A stretch of 64,000 bases of DNA, taken from Egibacteraceae bacterium (GTDB taxonomy: Bacteria > Actinomycetota > Nitriliruptoria > Euzebyales > Egibacteraceae). Below, one piece after another: positions 1-8,456 of this stretch (its first letter is position 1; every line of letters starts with the position of its first letter). The notes below the pieces were generated by a model. That model had not been told where the DNA came from and made no database searches. It saw only the letters and a list, made by a program, of their open reading frames with translations. Both the position numbers and the translations under genes were made by a program. The DNA is taken from NCBI GenBank assembly GCA_030447925.1, contig JAUJNX010000010.1, positions 1 through 64,000 of the forward strand, given 5' to 3'.

Positions 1-87
1 CACGACCGGCGCTTCGCGTTCGTCCTCACCCACGACCGCGGGCTGGCCATCGCCGTCGCCCGGTCGCTGCTGGCCCGGATCCCCTAG
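1..87 (+). CDS. C-terminal fragment of an unidentified protein
   Basis: An open frame enters from the window edge and ends at TAG (85-87), leaving 28 residues that end in LLARIP. The phrase FVLTHDRGLAIAVARSLLAR resembles the C-terminal tail of serine-hydrolase or beta-lactamase-like proteins, but the fragment is too short to assign. The catalytic part lies outside the window. Confidence 0.4.
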   Translation, partial: HDRRFAFVLTHDRGLAIAVARSLLARIP

Positions 88-164
88 GTGCAGCGCCGGC
101 GCCCGGCGCTCCCGTCTGCGCCGTCCAGGGGGCAGCGCCGGCACGGCGGGCGGCGCGGGCGGCG

Positions 165-1028
165 CTATCGGGGGACCGCCACGCCCTCCAGCGCCCGGGG
201 GGCGTCGGGCGGGGGCACCAGGACGACGCTGTCCGCGCCGGCGGCCGCGAAGGCGGCGAGCGCGTCGTGGCACGCGCCCGGGTCCCCCGCCACCGTGATC
301 GACGGGAGCGGGTCGCCGTCGCCGAGGAAGGCACGGCGCGGGTCGCCGGGGTCGGCCAGGCCCTCCTCCGCGGGGGCGCGCAGGGTCTCGCGGTCCTGCC
401 CGGGCGCGGCCCAGGCGTACACCACGACGCGGGCGCCGGGGCCCAGCCGGGCGCGCACGTCGGCGACGTAGGCGGGCGGCGAGCCCTCGGGCAGGATGAC
501 CCCGTCGGCGGCCCGGCGCGCGACCTCGATCGATCGGGGGCGGACGACGCCGGCCAGGACCGGCGGGGGCGCGGCGGGCGGGAGGTCCAGGGCGACGTCG
601 TCGAGGTCGACGTGGCGGCCGTGCCGGGTGACCCGTCCCGCGGCGAGCAGCGCGCGGACGGTCTCCAGCGTCTCCTCCAGCGCCGCCAGGCGGGACGCCG
701 GCCGCGCCCCGACCTGCGCCATCCAGTCGCCGACGCCGTGGCCGATGCCCGCCACGACGCGGCCGGGCGCCAGCCGGGCCAGCGCGGCCAGCTCCATGGC
801 CGTGAAGGCGGCGTTGCGCACGGCGGCGGGCAGGATGCCGATGCCGACCCGGACGCGCTCGGTGACGGCCAGGACCGTCGCTGCGGTGGCGATCCCCCCG
901 GCGTAGAAGCAGTCCTCGACGACCCACAGCTCGTCGTGGCCGGCCGCCTCCAGCGCCCGGGCGGCGTCGCGCAGCTGCTCCGGCGGCAGCTCCCGCCGGA
1001 GCATGGCCCCCACCGCGATCCCGTCCAC
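165..1028 (-). CDS. LLM-class (putative F420-dependent) oxidoreductase
   Basis: 287 residues with the luciferase-like monooxygenase TIM-barrel pattern: an ELWVVEDCFYAGG segment near residue 35, then VRVGIGILP and a GRVVAGIGHGVGDWM turn, typical of flavin/F420 enzymes. The GTG start at 1028 is chosen because a G-rich ribosome site (GGGGGGTGGCGG) lies just upstream; an internal ATG nearby is possible. It is divergent from the VOC gene at 1071 with 42 bases between them. Substrate unknown. F420 rather than FMN use is inferred from the host type and a second such gene at 44171. Confidence 0.75.
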   Translation of the reverse strand: MDGIAVGAMLRRELPPEQLRDAARALEAAGHDELWVVEDCFYAGGIATAATVLAVTERVRVGIGILPAAVRNAAFTAMELAALARLAPGRVVAGIGHGVGDWMAQVGARPASRLAALEETLETVRALLAAGRVTRHGRHVDLDDVALDLPPAAPPPVLAGVVRPRSIEVARRAADGVILPEGSPPAYVADVRARLGPGARVVVYAWAAPGQDRETLRAPAEEGLADPGDPRRAFLGDGDPLPSITVAGDPGACHDALAAFAAAGADSVVLVPPPDAPRALEGVAVPR

Positions 1029-1070
1029 CCGCCACCCCCCGTCGACCGTGTGGGGTGCAGGATGCGGGGC

Positions 1071-1523
1071 ATGACCACGGACTTCCAGCTCACGTTCGAC
1101 TGCGCCCGCCCCGGGGTGCTCGTGGACTTCTGGTGCGCGGCGCTCGGCTACGTCGTCGAGGACCCGCCCGCAGGGTCCGCGACGTGGGACGCGTACTGGC
1201 GCAGCATCGGGGTCCCGGAGGAGGAGCTGGACGCGCAGCGCGACAGCGCCGACTCGATCGTCGATCCCGACGGCGCCGGGCCCAGGATCTGGTTCCAGCG
1301 GGTGCCGGAGCCCAAGGTCGTCAAGAACCGGCTCCACCTGGACCTGAAGGTGGGCGGGGGCCGGACCGTCCCGCTGGCGGAGCGCCGGGCCCGGGTCGAC
1401 GCCGAGGTCGCGCGACTGGCGGCCCACGGCGCTCGGGCGCTGCGGGTCCTGGAACCGGCCGGTCAGGATTACTACGCGGTGGTCCTGCTCGATCCGGAGG
1501 GCAACGAGTTCTGCGTGGCCTGA
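1071..1523 (+). CDS. VOC (glyoxalase/bleomycin-resistance fold) family protein
   Basis: 150 residues. The N-terminal DFWCAALGY and C-terminal YYAVVLLDPEGNEFCV segments are the two beta-alpha-beta-beta-beta halves of the glyoxalase-like VOC fold; RLHLDLKV in the middle contains a likely metal-ligand histidine. Proteins of this type are usually annotated glyoxalase-like domain protein without a known substrate. ATG 1071 follows a CAGGAT hexamer by seven bases, suggesting leaderless transcription. Confidence 0.75.
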   Translation: MTTDFQLTFDCARPGVLVDFWCAALGYVVEDPPAGSATWDAYWRSIGVPEEELDAQRDSADSIVDPDGAGPRIWFQRVPEPKVVKNRLHLDLKVGGGRTVPLAERRARVDAEVARLAAHGARALRVLEPAGQDYYAVVLLDPEGNEFCVA

Positions 1524-1583
1524 CCCGTGGCGTCCACGGGGCGAGGGGTCCACGGGCGGGTCGGCGGTCCGTCCGCGCGCGCC

Positions 1584-2753
1584 TCAGCGCTTGGGCCAGT
1601 GCCAGGTCGGTTCGTCGAAGCGGGTCCGGCCGGCGACGCCGGTGGCGCCGAGGTGCTTGGTCAGCTCGACGGTGCGCAGGCCGTCGGGGGCCGCCCCCTC
1701 CAGCGCGGCGACCAGCGCCTCCGCGTGGGTGACGACGACGACCTGTGTCCGGGCCGACGCGCCCGCGATCAGCGACGCCAGGGGCGCGAGCAGCGCCGGG
1801 TGGAGGCTCGTCTCGGGCTCGTTGAGCACCAGCAGCGCGGGGGGACGGGGGGTCAGCAGGGCGGCGACCCACAGCAGGTAACGCAGCGTCCCGTCGGACA
1901 GCTCGGCGCCGGCGAGCGGGCGGAGCAGGCCGGGCTGGGTCAGCGCCAGGTCGAAGCGGCCGGCGTCGGCGCGGACCTGGACGACGCTGCCGGGGAAGGC
2001 GTGGTCGACGGCCCCCGCGAGGGCCTCGGCGTCGCCGATCTCCACGATGGTCTGCAGTGCCGCCGCCAGGTCGGAGCCGTCGCCGGCGAGCACCGGCGTC
2101 CGGGTCCCCACCTGGGCCGCCCGCGCGGGGGCCGCGCCATCGGTGCGGACGTGGTCGTAGAAGCGCCACGACCGGATGCGCTCGCGCAGGACGAGCAGCT
2201 CCGGCGCCCGTTCGGGATCGACCAGCTCGCTGAGCATGCTGTCGAACGGCCCGACGTCCTCGCGCGCCACCGTCCACGAGCCGTCGGCCTCGCGGACCCG
2301 CACGACGCCGCCGCGCCGGTCGGTCAGTGTGGTCGCGGGGCGCAGCACCGGCCCGCTCCAGGTGGACTCGCGCTTGATCTCGGGGTCCAGGGTGAAGGCC
2401 GACTGCGAGGGCGCCGGCAGCCCGAAGTCGACGGCGTAGCTCAGGTCCTCCGCGGCGACGCCCAGGCGCAGGGCGACGGGCTCGCGGCGCACCGTCCCCT
2501 CCAGCGGGTGGGTGCCGTCGCGCACCGCCCGCCCCACGACCTCCGGGCCGGCCCACAGCGTGGAGGGCAGGCCGCCCTCACGCGCGAGCGCGGCCACCGC
2601 CCCGTTGCGCGCGGAGTCCGCGAGCAGGCGCAGCGCGCGGTAGAGGTTGGACTTCCCGCTCCCGTTCGGGCCGGTGACCACGGTGAGGCGCCCGAGCGGC
2701 AGCACCAGGTGGCGCAACGACCGGTAGTTCTCGACGGCGAGCGTGGTCAGCAC
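1584..2753 (-). CDS. RecF/SMC-like AAA family ATPase (COG4637 type)
   Basis: 389 residues. Residues about 5-40 hold ENYRSLRHL and the Walker A GPNGSGKSN typical of RecF/SMC-like ATPases. Near the C terminus are the signature LSDGTLRYLLW and Walker B LLVLNEPETSLHP, in which Asn replaces the usual Asp, as is common in this family, followed by a VVVTHAEAL switch. Such proteins are often stand-alone predicted ATPases of unknown role, sometimes in defence or repair. The GTG start at 2753 lies 18 bases from the divergent GTG at 2772. No partner nuclease is adjacent. Confidence 0.8.
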   Translation of the reverse strand: MLTTLAVENYRSLRHLVLPLGRLTVVTGPNGSGKSNLYRALRLLADSARNGAVAALAREGGLPSTLWAGPEVVGRAVRDGTHPLEGTVRREPVALRLGVAAEDLSYAVDFGLPAPSQSAFTLDPEIKRESTWSGPVLRPATTLTDRRGGVVRVREADGSWTVAREDVGPFDSMLSELVDPERAPELLVLRERIRSWRFYDHVRTDGAAPARAAQVGTRTPVLAGDGSDLAAALQTIVEIGDAEALAGAVDHAFPGSVVQVRADAGRFDLALTQPGLLRPLAGAELSDGTLRYLLWVAALLTPRPPALLVLNEPETSLHPALLAPLASLIAGASARTQVVVVTHAEALVAALEGAAPDGLRTVELTKHLGATGVAGRTRFDEPTWHWPKR

Positions 2754-2771
2754 CCGGGTAGGATGCCCGCC
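2754..2771. promoter_or_regulatory. Shared divergent leaderless promoter
   Basis: On the plus strand TAGGAT (2759-2764) ends seven bases before GTG 2772. On the minus strand CATCCT (2765-2760) ends six bases before GTG 2753. Both fit the actinobacterial leaderless pattern TANNNT plus 6-7 bases plus start, so the two genes appear to use overlapping -10 elements. No clear -35 box is seen. Confidence 0.45.
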
Positions 2772-3113
2772 GTGGACGAGGAGGTCATCCCGATCCTGCG
2801 GGTCCGGGACGCGGCGGCGGCGATGGAGTGGTACGGCCGCCTGGGGTTCGCGCAGGAGTGGGTGCACCGCTTCGAGCCCGGGCTGCCGGCGTTCGTGTCC
2901 GCCGCCCGCGGGCGGGTCCGGCTGTTCCTGTCCGAGCACCGCGGCGACGCCCGTCCCGACACGCTGATCTACCTGCGCCTCCACGGCCTCGACGCGATCG
3001 CCGCGACCTTCGGCGTCGCGGTCGAGGAGGTCCCGTGGGGTCGCGAGGTCGCCCTGCGCGACCCCGACGGCAACCGCCTGCGGATCAGCGCCCCGCTGGA
3101 CCCCGGCGCCTGA
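2772..3113 (+). CDS. VOC family protein (bleomycin-resistance-like)
   Basis: 113 residues starting VDEEVIPILRVRD; the AMEWYGRLGFAQEW motif and the terminal VALRDPDGNRLRI are classical for bleomycin-resistance/glyoxalase proteins. An ATG at 2763 would add three residues but falls inside the predicted -10 hexamer, so GTG 2772 is preferred. It is convergent with the acyltransferase; a strong hairpin begins at the stop codon. Target compound unknown. Confidence 0.7.
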   Translation: MDEEVIPILRVRDAAAAMEWYGRLGFAQEWVHRFEPGLPAFVSAARGRVRLFLSEHRGDARPDTLIYLRLHGLDAIAATFGVAVEEVPWGREVALRDPDGNRLRISAPLDPGA

Positions 3114-3143
3114 GCGCCGCGCGCACCGGCGCGCGCGGCGCTC
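3112..3143. terminator. GC-rich hairpin between convergent genes
   Basis: A 13-base-pair perfect stem (3112-3124 with 3131-3143) and a six-base loop lie between the VOC stop codon and the acyltransferase 3' end. It has no T tract, as is usual in high-GC actinobacteria. It probably serves both directions. Confidence 0.6.
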
Positions 3144-3153
3144 CCGAGCCGGT

Positions 3154-4170
3154 TCAGGGGGCGCGGTTGGCGGCGATCCAGCGGTCCATGTCCGCCCAGC
3201 GGTCGTACAGCCAGCGGATGCGGTCGTCGTGGCCGGCCGGCAGGGCCTCCTCCGGTTCCAGCCACCAACCCGCCTGGACGCGCTGCGTGAGGGGCAGGCC
3301 GCGCCAGAGGTCGGCCAGGCTGTCCAGGTGCTCCAGGCCCGTGTGGGCGACGAGGAGGATGTCGGTGTCGGGGGTCGCGGCGATCGACGCGAGCGCCCCT
3401 CCGGGCCGGGGGGCCAGCACGTAGACCATGCGCGCCGCCGCCTCGGCCTGCGCGTGATGACCGCGGGCGCGCAGCCGCGCGATCGCGCGGACCCGCCGGC
3501 GCTCGGTGAAGTTGCCGCCCTCGGGGAACAGCAGGAGGGCATCGCGCCCGTCCATGCCCTCGGCCAGGTCGCCGATGGCCGCGACCGCGGCGTCGCCGGC
3601 CGCCGCCTCGCTGCGCTGGGGGGACACGAAGCGGTTGGGCAGCCGGTTCAGCAGCACGTCGAGGCACGGGTCGTACTGCAGGACGTCCTTCAGCACGATG
3701 CGCGGGCGCCGCCCCAGGCGGGTGACGAGGTCGTGCAGCAGGAGGAACGAGTCGCCCGGCCCCGCGTGGCGGCAGAACACCAGCAGGGGGCGTCGCGAGT
3801 CCTCCGGGCGCCGGGCGCCGGCGTCCACCTGCTCGTGGTCGAAGGCGACGCCCAGCCCGCGGACACCCAGGTCGTAGATCGTGACGACCAGCCGGGCGAG
3901 CAGGCGGTGGTGGGCGGCCTGCATCGCCGGCGTGCCCAGGCGCGCACCCAGGCCGGCGCGCACCCACAGGCCCAAGGCGGCCAGCAGGCCCGCGCACTCG
4001 CAGGCCAGGTAGACCAGCAGCAGCCACAGCAGGCGCAGGCCCCGCACCCGGCCCGCCACCGCGGCGGCGGGGACCAGCAGCGGCAGGGCCACGACCACCA
4101 GGGCGGTGAGCGCGAGCAGCAGGGGCGGGAACAGGACGCGGCGGACGATCCGCGGCGGGACGGGCATCAC
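3154..4170 (-). CDS. 1-acylglycerol-3-phosphate acyltransferase-like membrane protein
   Basis: 338 residues. Two hydrophobic segments occupy about residues 10-35 and 45-70. The PlsC-type acyltransferase core follows: HAGPGD near residue 135 is the HX4D catalytic motif, and FPEGGNFT near 215 is the acceptor-binding block. It probably transfers acyl chains to lysophospholipid-type acceptors at the membrane. The patatin-like lipase gene lies about 60 bases upstream on the same strand, so the two may act together in lipid turnover. The ATG at 4170 is followed by a second ATG and either may be used. Confidence 0.75.
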   Translation of the reverse strand: MMPVPPRIVRRVLFPPLLLALTALVVVALPLLVPAAAVAGRVRGLRLLWLLLVYLACECAGLLAALGLWVRAGLGARLGTPAMQAAHHRLLARLVVTIYDLGVRGLGVAFDHEQVDAGARRPEDSRRPLLVFCRHAGPGDSFLLLHDLVTRLGRRPRIVLKDVLQYDPCLDVLLNRLPNRFVSPQRSEAAAGDAAVAAIGDLAEGMDGRDALLLFPEGGNFTERRRVRAIARLRARGHHAQAEAAARMVYVLAPRPGGALASIAATPDTDILLVAHTGLEHLDSLADLWRGLPLTQRVQAGWWLEPEEALPAGHDDRIRWLYDRWADMDRWIAANRAP

Positions 4171-4230
4171 CGGCCCCCGCGGGTGCGGGCCCGCCCCGGA
4201 CGTGGCGACGCGGGCGGGACGGGCCCCACC

Positions 4231-5052
4231 TCAGGAGCCGATCCCGTCGAGGTAGGTCGCCGTCGCGGCGGAGGCCAGGGCCACGCGCTCCGCCACGCGG
4301 GCCGCGTCGCGGTAGCGCAGCTGGCCCAGGGAGGGGGCGACCGGGTCGCCGGTGGGCAGCACGTGCACGGTCACACCCTCGGGCAGGGCCGCCATCGCGC
4401 CCGCGAAGCGGTGGCGGCGGGCGATCTCGAAGGCCACCAGGGCGACCTCCCACGGCCGGGTCGGCGGGGCCAGCGGCGCCTCGACGCGGCCGACCTGGAG
4501 CACGAACACGCGCGTCGCGCCCAGCGCGACCGCCCGTCCGACGGGGATCGAGTCGACCAGGCCGCCGTCGAGGAAGTGCTCCCCGTCCAGCGCGACGGGC
4601 GGGAGCAGGCCGGGGACGGCGGCGGAGGCGAGCACGGCGCCCACCAGGTCGCCGGAGGTGAACCAGTGCTCGGTCGCGCGCTCGATGGAGGCGGCGACGC
4701 ACTGGAACGGCAGCGCGAGGTCCTCGATCCGGGCGACCGGGAGGGCCGCGGCCAGCAGGTCGCGCAGCGGTTCGTTGGGGTGCAGGTGCGTGCCGGAGCG
4801 GGCGAGGTTGCGCACCCGGCCGAACAGCGAGCCGCTGAACACCCCCGCCTCGTCCACGCCCTGCCACAGCCCCACCAGGCGGTCGACGCCGGCGGCCGTC
4901 GGGTCCGCCGCGAACACCGCCCCGTTGAGCGCACCGACCGACGTCCCCAGGACCAGGTCCGCGCGCACGCCGCCCTCCACCAGCGCCCGCAGCATCCCCG
5001 CCTCGCTGGCCCCGAGCAGCCCCCCACCCCCGAGCACGAACGCCGTCGTCAC
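4231..5052 (-). CDS. Patatin-like phospholipase (NTE/RssA type)
   Basis: 273 residues. The oxyanion loop FVLGGGGLLG is at the N terminus, the nucleophile elbow GTSVG near residue 37, and the Asp of the Ser-Asp dyad in FLDGGLVDSIP near residue 165. These are the complete patatin motifs, so serine lipid acyl-hydrolase activity is likely, acting in the cytoplasm or at the inner membrane face. Start GTG 5052 is preceded by GGGAGGGGG at normal spacing; an upstream in-frame TTG lacks a site. Followed on the same strand by the acyltransferase. Confidence 0.8.
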   Translation of the reverse strand: MTTAFVLGGGGLLGASEAGMLRALVEGGVRADLVLGTSVGALNGAVFAADPTAAGVDRLVGLWQGVDEAGVFSGSLFGRVRNLARSGTHLHPNEPLRDLLAAALPVARIEDLALPFQCVAASIERATEHWFTSGDLVGAVLASAAVPGLLPPVALDGEHFLDGGLVDSIPVGRAVALGATRVFVLQVGRVEAPLAPPTRPWEVALVAFEIARRHRFAGAMAALPEGVTVHVLPTGDPVAPSLGQLRYRDAARVAERVALASAATATYLDGIGS

Positions 5053-5133
5053 CTCACCCCCTCCCCACCCCAAAGCCGCATGATCCTGCTCCCTCTCGCC
5101 CGATCACGGAGGTGACTGGCGGCCCGACCCCGG

Positions 5134-5385
5134 TCACGCCGGCAGCCCGCGCTCGTCGTAGCCGACCAGCTCCTCGGCGGGTCGGACGTCGAGCACCGGG
5201 AGGGCGGCTGCCTCGCGCCCCAGTCCGCCCAGCCGCTCCGCGACCGTGGGGACACGCCGACCACGCTGCCCGTCCGGGCGTTCGCGAGGCGCGGCCAGGA
5301 CGCCGTCGGTGCGGCCTTCGCCCGTTGTGCCGCCGGGCTCCCGCGCCAAGCGGTCGGCCGCCTCGTCCTCCGTGCTCCGCGTCAT
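5134..5385 (-). CDS. Small hypothetical protein
   Basis: An 83-residue frame starting MTRSTEDEAADRL and ending DERGLPA, polar and charged with no membrane segment. No family recognised. It lies between the LysE-like gene and the patatin gene on the same strand, and the codon pattern is plausible but not decisive. Confidence 0.35.
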   Translation of the reverse strand: MTRSTEDEAADRLAREPGGTTGEGRTDGVLAAPRERPDGQRGRRVPTVAERLGGLGREAAALPVLDVRPAEELVGYDERGLPA

Positions 5386-5431
5386 CGGAGAGAGGGTAGA
5401 GAGGCGATGGCGCCGAGGAGGAAAGCGGTGG

Positions 5432-6045
5432 TCAGGCGGTGAGGGCGGCGACGGCCAGGACCGCGATGGCGGCGTTGCCCAGCAGGGTCGTGGCCCGTTG
5501 CCAGCGGGGGGACAGGCGCGCGCCCAGCAGCCCGCCCAGCAGCCCCAGGGCCAACTGCCAGGCCAGCGAGGCCCCGCCGACGCCCAGGACGAAGGCGGCG
5601 CGGGCACCCGCGCCGGCGAGCAGGTCCGGCGGGAGCGCCACCACGACCGCGGCGAAGGTCACCACGGTCAGCGGGTTCAGCAGCGTGAGGGCGAGGAACG
5701 CCGCGGTGGTGCGCCACGGCGGGCCCGCCGACCGCGGCGGCCGCGCTGCCGTGGCCGGTGGGCGCAGCGCGCCCAGCGCCCCGTGCACGGCGACCGCCAG
5801 CAGCACCACCCCGGCCACGACCCGCAGTGGCACGGCGGCCGCCGGAGCGGCCGCGCGAGCAGCCCGCCCGTGGTCGCCGCGACCGCCGCGTAGAGCAGGT
5901 CCGCGCCCGCCACGCCGGCCCCGGCGGCCACCCCGGCGCGCGCGCCGCGCTCGGTCCCGGTGCGGACGACCAGCAGGCCGATCGCGCCCAGCGGCAGCGC
6001 CACGGCGAGCCCCACACCCACCCCTACCACCAGCGCCCGCCACAT
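5432..6045 (-). CDS. LysE/RhtB-family amino-acid exporter (apparent frameshift)
   Basis: The N-terminal part from ATG 6045 (GLAVALPLGAIGLLVVRTG) and the C-terminal part (FLALTLLNPLTVVTFAAVV) lie in different frames that join near 5846-5855 if one base is missing. The repaired protein is 204 residues with about six membrane segments, the normal LysE length. The P-GAIG and LNP-T motifs are family hallmarks. Role: efflux of an amino acid or similar solute. It is divergent from an Lrp/AsnC regulator with 51 bases between starts, the common arrangement for a regulated exporter. The lesion is probably a sequencing error. Confidence 0.7.
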
Positions 6046-6096
6046 CGGCCGAGCATCGCACGGCTACTGCCGGGGATGGCGGGGAATATCAGGGCG

Positions 6097-6558
6097 ATGG
6101 ACGCGCTGGACCGCGGGATCCTCGCCGCCCTGCTCCGCGACGGGCGGATCAGCTGGCAGGCGCTGGGCGCGGCGGTCGGCCTGGGGCCCACCGCCACGGC
6201 CGACCGCGTGCGCCGCCTTCGCGAGGACGGCGCCCTCCGCGGCTTCACCGCCCTGCTCGACCCCGCGGCGATCGGCCGGCCGCTGGAGCTGGTCGCCGAC
6301 GTGGTGCTGGCCGCCGCCGACCGGGCCGCCGCCTTCGAGGCCGCGGTCGCGGGCATCCCCGCGGTCACCGGCGCGGTGCACCTCACCGGCCCGTCGGACT
6401 ACCTCGTCCAGCTGCGCTGCCGCGACCCCGCCGACGTCGACGCCACCCTCGCCGCGCTCAAGGCCGCCGGCGCCGCCCGCACCGAGACGCGCCTGGTCCT
6501 GCGCCACGTCGCCGGCATCGACCCCGCCACCGCCCTCGCCGCCCGCCCTCCCCGCTGA
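6097..6558 (+). CDS. Lrp/AsnC-family transcriptional regulator
   Basis: 153 residues. Residues 1-60 form the AsnC helix-turn-helix, starting MDALDRGILAALLRDGRISW and including LGPTATADRVRRL. The rest is the RAM ligand-binding domain with VTGAVHLTGPSDYLVQL. It probably senses an amino acid and controls the divergent LysE-type exporter. ATG 6097 is preceded by GAATAT seven bases upstream, suggesting a leaderless message; an in-frame ATG at 6076 is the alternative. Confidence 0.85.
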   Translation: MDALDRGILAALLRDGRISWQALGAAVGLGPTATADRVRRLREDGALRGFTALLDPAAIGRPLELVADVVLAAADRAAAFEAAVAGIPAVTGAVHLTGPSDYLVQLRCRDPADVDATLAALKAAGAARTETRLVLRHVAGIDPATALAARPPR

Positions 6559-6662
6559 CCCGGGGCGTGTCCCGCGGTGACGGGCCTGGCTGCGGAGGCG
6601 CTCACCGGCGACGGCTACCCTGCGGCGGAGCACCACCCTGGACGGCTGCAACGGAGGCGCTG

Positions 6663-7451
6663 GTGAGCCTGACCCTGTCGCACGGACCGCTGTCGGGGAA
6701 GCCCCCGGCCACGGTGAACTACACCGTCGATGGGCCGGTCCACCGGCTCCTGCTCGACGCCTTCCCGCGCCGGGTGCGGGCGCTGCTGGGCGGCGCGACG
6801 GTGCTCGACACCCGCCGCGGGATGCTCCTGCACGAGACCGGGATCCTGCCCCGCCTCTACGTGCCGGCCGAGGACGTCCGCACCGACCTGCTGGAGCGCA
6901 CCGCCACGTCGACGCACTGCCCGTTCAAGGGCGACGCGTCGTACTGGACGGTCCGCGCGGGGGAGTCGGTCGCCGAGGACGCCGTCTGGGGCTACGAGGA
7001 CCCCAAGCCCGAGGCGGGCTGGCTGCGCGGCCACCTGGCGTTCTACTGGGAGCGGATGGACGCCTGGTTCGACGAGGACGAGGAGGTCCGCGGGCACCTG
7101 CGCGACCCCTACCACCGCGTCGACATCCGCCGGACCAGCCGGCTCGTGCGCGTCCTGGTCGACGGGGAGGCCGTCGTCACGACCCACCGGGCGCTCCTGC
7201 TGTCGGAGACCGGCCTGCCGAACCGCTACTACGTGCCGCCGTCCGCGATCGACCCCGCGCTGCTCGGCCCCTCGGCCACCCACACCGAGTGCCCGTACAA
7301 GGGCACCGCGTCGTACCGGTCGGTCCGCGGGATCGCCGACGCCGCCTGGGTGTACGAAACCCCGCTGCCCGAGGCCGCCGCGATCGCCGGCCACCTGTCC
7401 TTCCAGGGCGAGGGCATCACCGTCGAGGCCGACGGCGACCAGGTCGCCTAG
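6663..7451 (+). CDS. Protein with two DUF427 domains
   Basis: 262 residues in two similar halves. Each has a VRVLxxGxxVxDTxRxxLLxETGLPxRYYVP-type block (about residues 35-65 and 160-190) followed by T-x-C-P-F/Y-K-G-x-A-S-Y (THCPFKGDASYW and TECPYKGTASYR). This is the DUF427 signature, a beta-barrel family of unknown biochemistry. Start GTG 6663 has GGAGG seven bases upstream. tRNA-Leu follows on the opposite strand. Confidence 0.8.
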   Translation: MSLTLSHGPLSGKPPATVNYTVDGPVHRLLLDAFPRRVRALLGGATVLDTRRGMLLHETGILPRLYVPAEDVRTDLLERTATSTHCPFKGDASYWTVRAGESVAEDAVWGYEDPKPEAGWLRGHLAFYWERMDAWFDEDEEVRGHLRDPYHRVDIRRTSRLVRVLVDGEAVVTTHRALLLSETGLPNRYYVPPSAIDPALLGPSATHTECPYKGTASYRSVRGIADAAWVYETPLPEAAAIAGHLSFQGEGITVEADGDQVA

Positions 7452-7461
7452 CTGGGGGGTG

Positions 7462-7545
7462 TGTCGGCGGGGAGACTTGAACTCCCAAGGACCGAAGTCC
7501 ACATGGCCCTCAACCATGCGCGTCTACCTATTCCGCCACGCCGAC
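7462..7545 (-). tRNA. tRNA-Leu (anticodon GAG)
   Basis: The minus strand folds into a class II tRNA: acceptor GTCGGCG/CGCCGAC, anticodon stem CATGG/CCATG with loop TTGAGGG (anticodon GAG), a long variable arm containing GGACTTCGGTCC, and T arm GGGAG-TTCAAGT-CTCCC. CCA is not encoded. A TACACT hexamer about 11 bases upstream is a likely -10. Confidence 0.93.
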
Positions 7546-7588
7546 GCGGAGCGGGAAGTGTACATGCGCCCGGGGTAGGGGTCGGGGC

Positions 7589-8392
7589 ATGGACGACGCC
7601 GATGTGCTGGAGCCCGAGGGCGGGCCGAGCGTGCCGCTGGTCGTGCACGTGCCCCACGGCGGGACGCGCATCCCGCCCGCGGTCCGGCGGGGCCTGAACC
7701 TGGACGACGAGGCCCTCGAGGCCGAGCTGGTGGCGCTGACCGACTGGCACACGCCGCGCCTGTTCGGGCCGCCCGCGGTGGCCGCCGGCGGAGTGGCGCT
7801 GGTCAACCGGGCCAGCCGGCTCGTGGTGGACCCCGAGCGCCTCCCCGACGCGCAGGAGCCGATGACCGCGGTGGGCATGGGCGCCATCTACACGCGCACG
7901 AGCGCCGGGCACCCCCTGCGCGCCGAGCGCGACGCCGCCGAGCGGGTCCGCCTCCTCGACGGCTGGTTCCTGCCCTGGCTCCAGGCCATGGAGGACCTGG
8001 TCGGCCGGGCGCTGGACCGCCACGGGCGCTGCCTGATCCTGGACGCCCACTCCTACCCGTCCGCCCCGCTGCCCTACGAGGACGCGACCCGCGCCCGCCC
8101 CGGCCTCTGCCTGGGCCACGAGCCGTACCACGCGCCGGCCGACCTGCTCCCCGAGCTGGAGCGCGTCGCCGCTCTCCACGGCGTCGACGTCGCGCACAAC
8201 ACCCCGTTCGCGGGCAGCTACGTGCCGCTCAGCCGCTACCGCACCGACCCGCGCGTCACCTCGGTGATGGTCGAGCTGAACCGGGCCGGCCACCTCGACG
8301 AGGCCACCGGCGAGCCCGGCCCGGGCTTCCCGGCGGCCCGCGCGCTGGTCGCCGACCTGGCCGCCGCGGCGGCGGCGTGGGTCGCGGCGTGA
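7589..8392 (+). CDS. N-formylglutamate amidohydrolase-family protein (HutG type)
   Basis: 267 residues. VVHVPHGGTRIPP near residue 18, DWHTPRLF near 52, NRASRLVVDPER near 73 and LILDAHSYPSAPLP near 150 are hallmarks of the N-formylglutamate amidohydrolase family, zinc-type hydrolases related to carboxypeptidase folds. No other histidine-utilisation gene is nearby, so the true substrate may be another formyl- or acyl-amino acid. ATG 7589 is preceded at seven bases by TAGGGG, a weak leaderless-type -10. It is convergent with the DHH-like gene across a strong hairpin. Confidence 0.75.
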   Translation: MDDADVLEPEGGPSVPLVVHVPHGGTRIPPAVRRGLNLDDEALEAELVALTDWHTPRLFGPPAVAAGGVALVNRASRLVVDPERLPDAQEPMTAVGMGAIYTRTSAGHPLRAERDAAERVRLLDGWFLPWLQAMEDLVGRALDRHGRCLILDAHSYPSAPLPYEDATRARPGLCLGHEPYHAPADLLPELERVAALHGVDVAHNTPFAGSYVPLSRYRTDPRVTSVMVELNRAGHLDEATGEPGPGFPAARALVADLAAAAAAWVAA

Positions 8393-8410
8393 GGGACGGG
8401 GCATGGGCCG

Positions 8411-8445
8411 GCCCGCCGCGGACCGGGGAATCGTCCGCGGCGGGC
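8411..8445. terminator. Bidirectional hairpin terminator
   Basis: A 12-base-pair perfect stem (8411-8422 with 8434-8445) and an 11-base loop lie between two convergent stop codons (8392 and 8457). Confidence 0.65.
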
Positions 8446-8456
8446 AGGCGGCTGGG

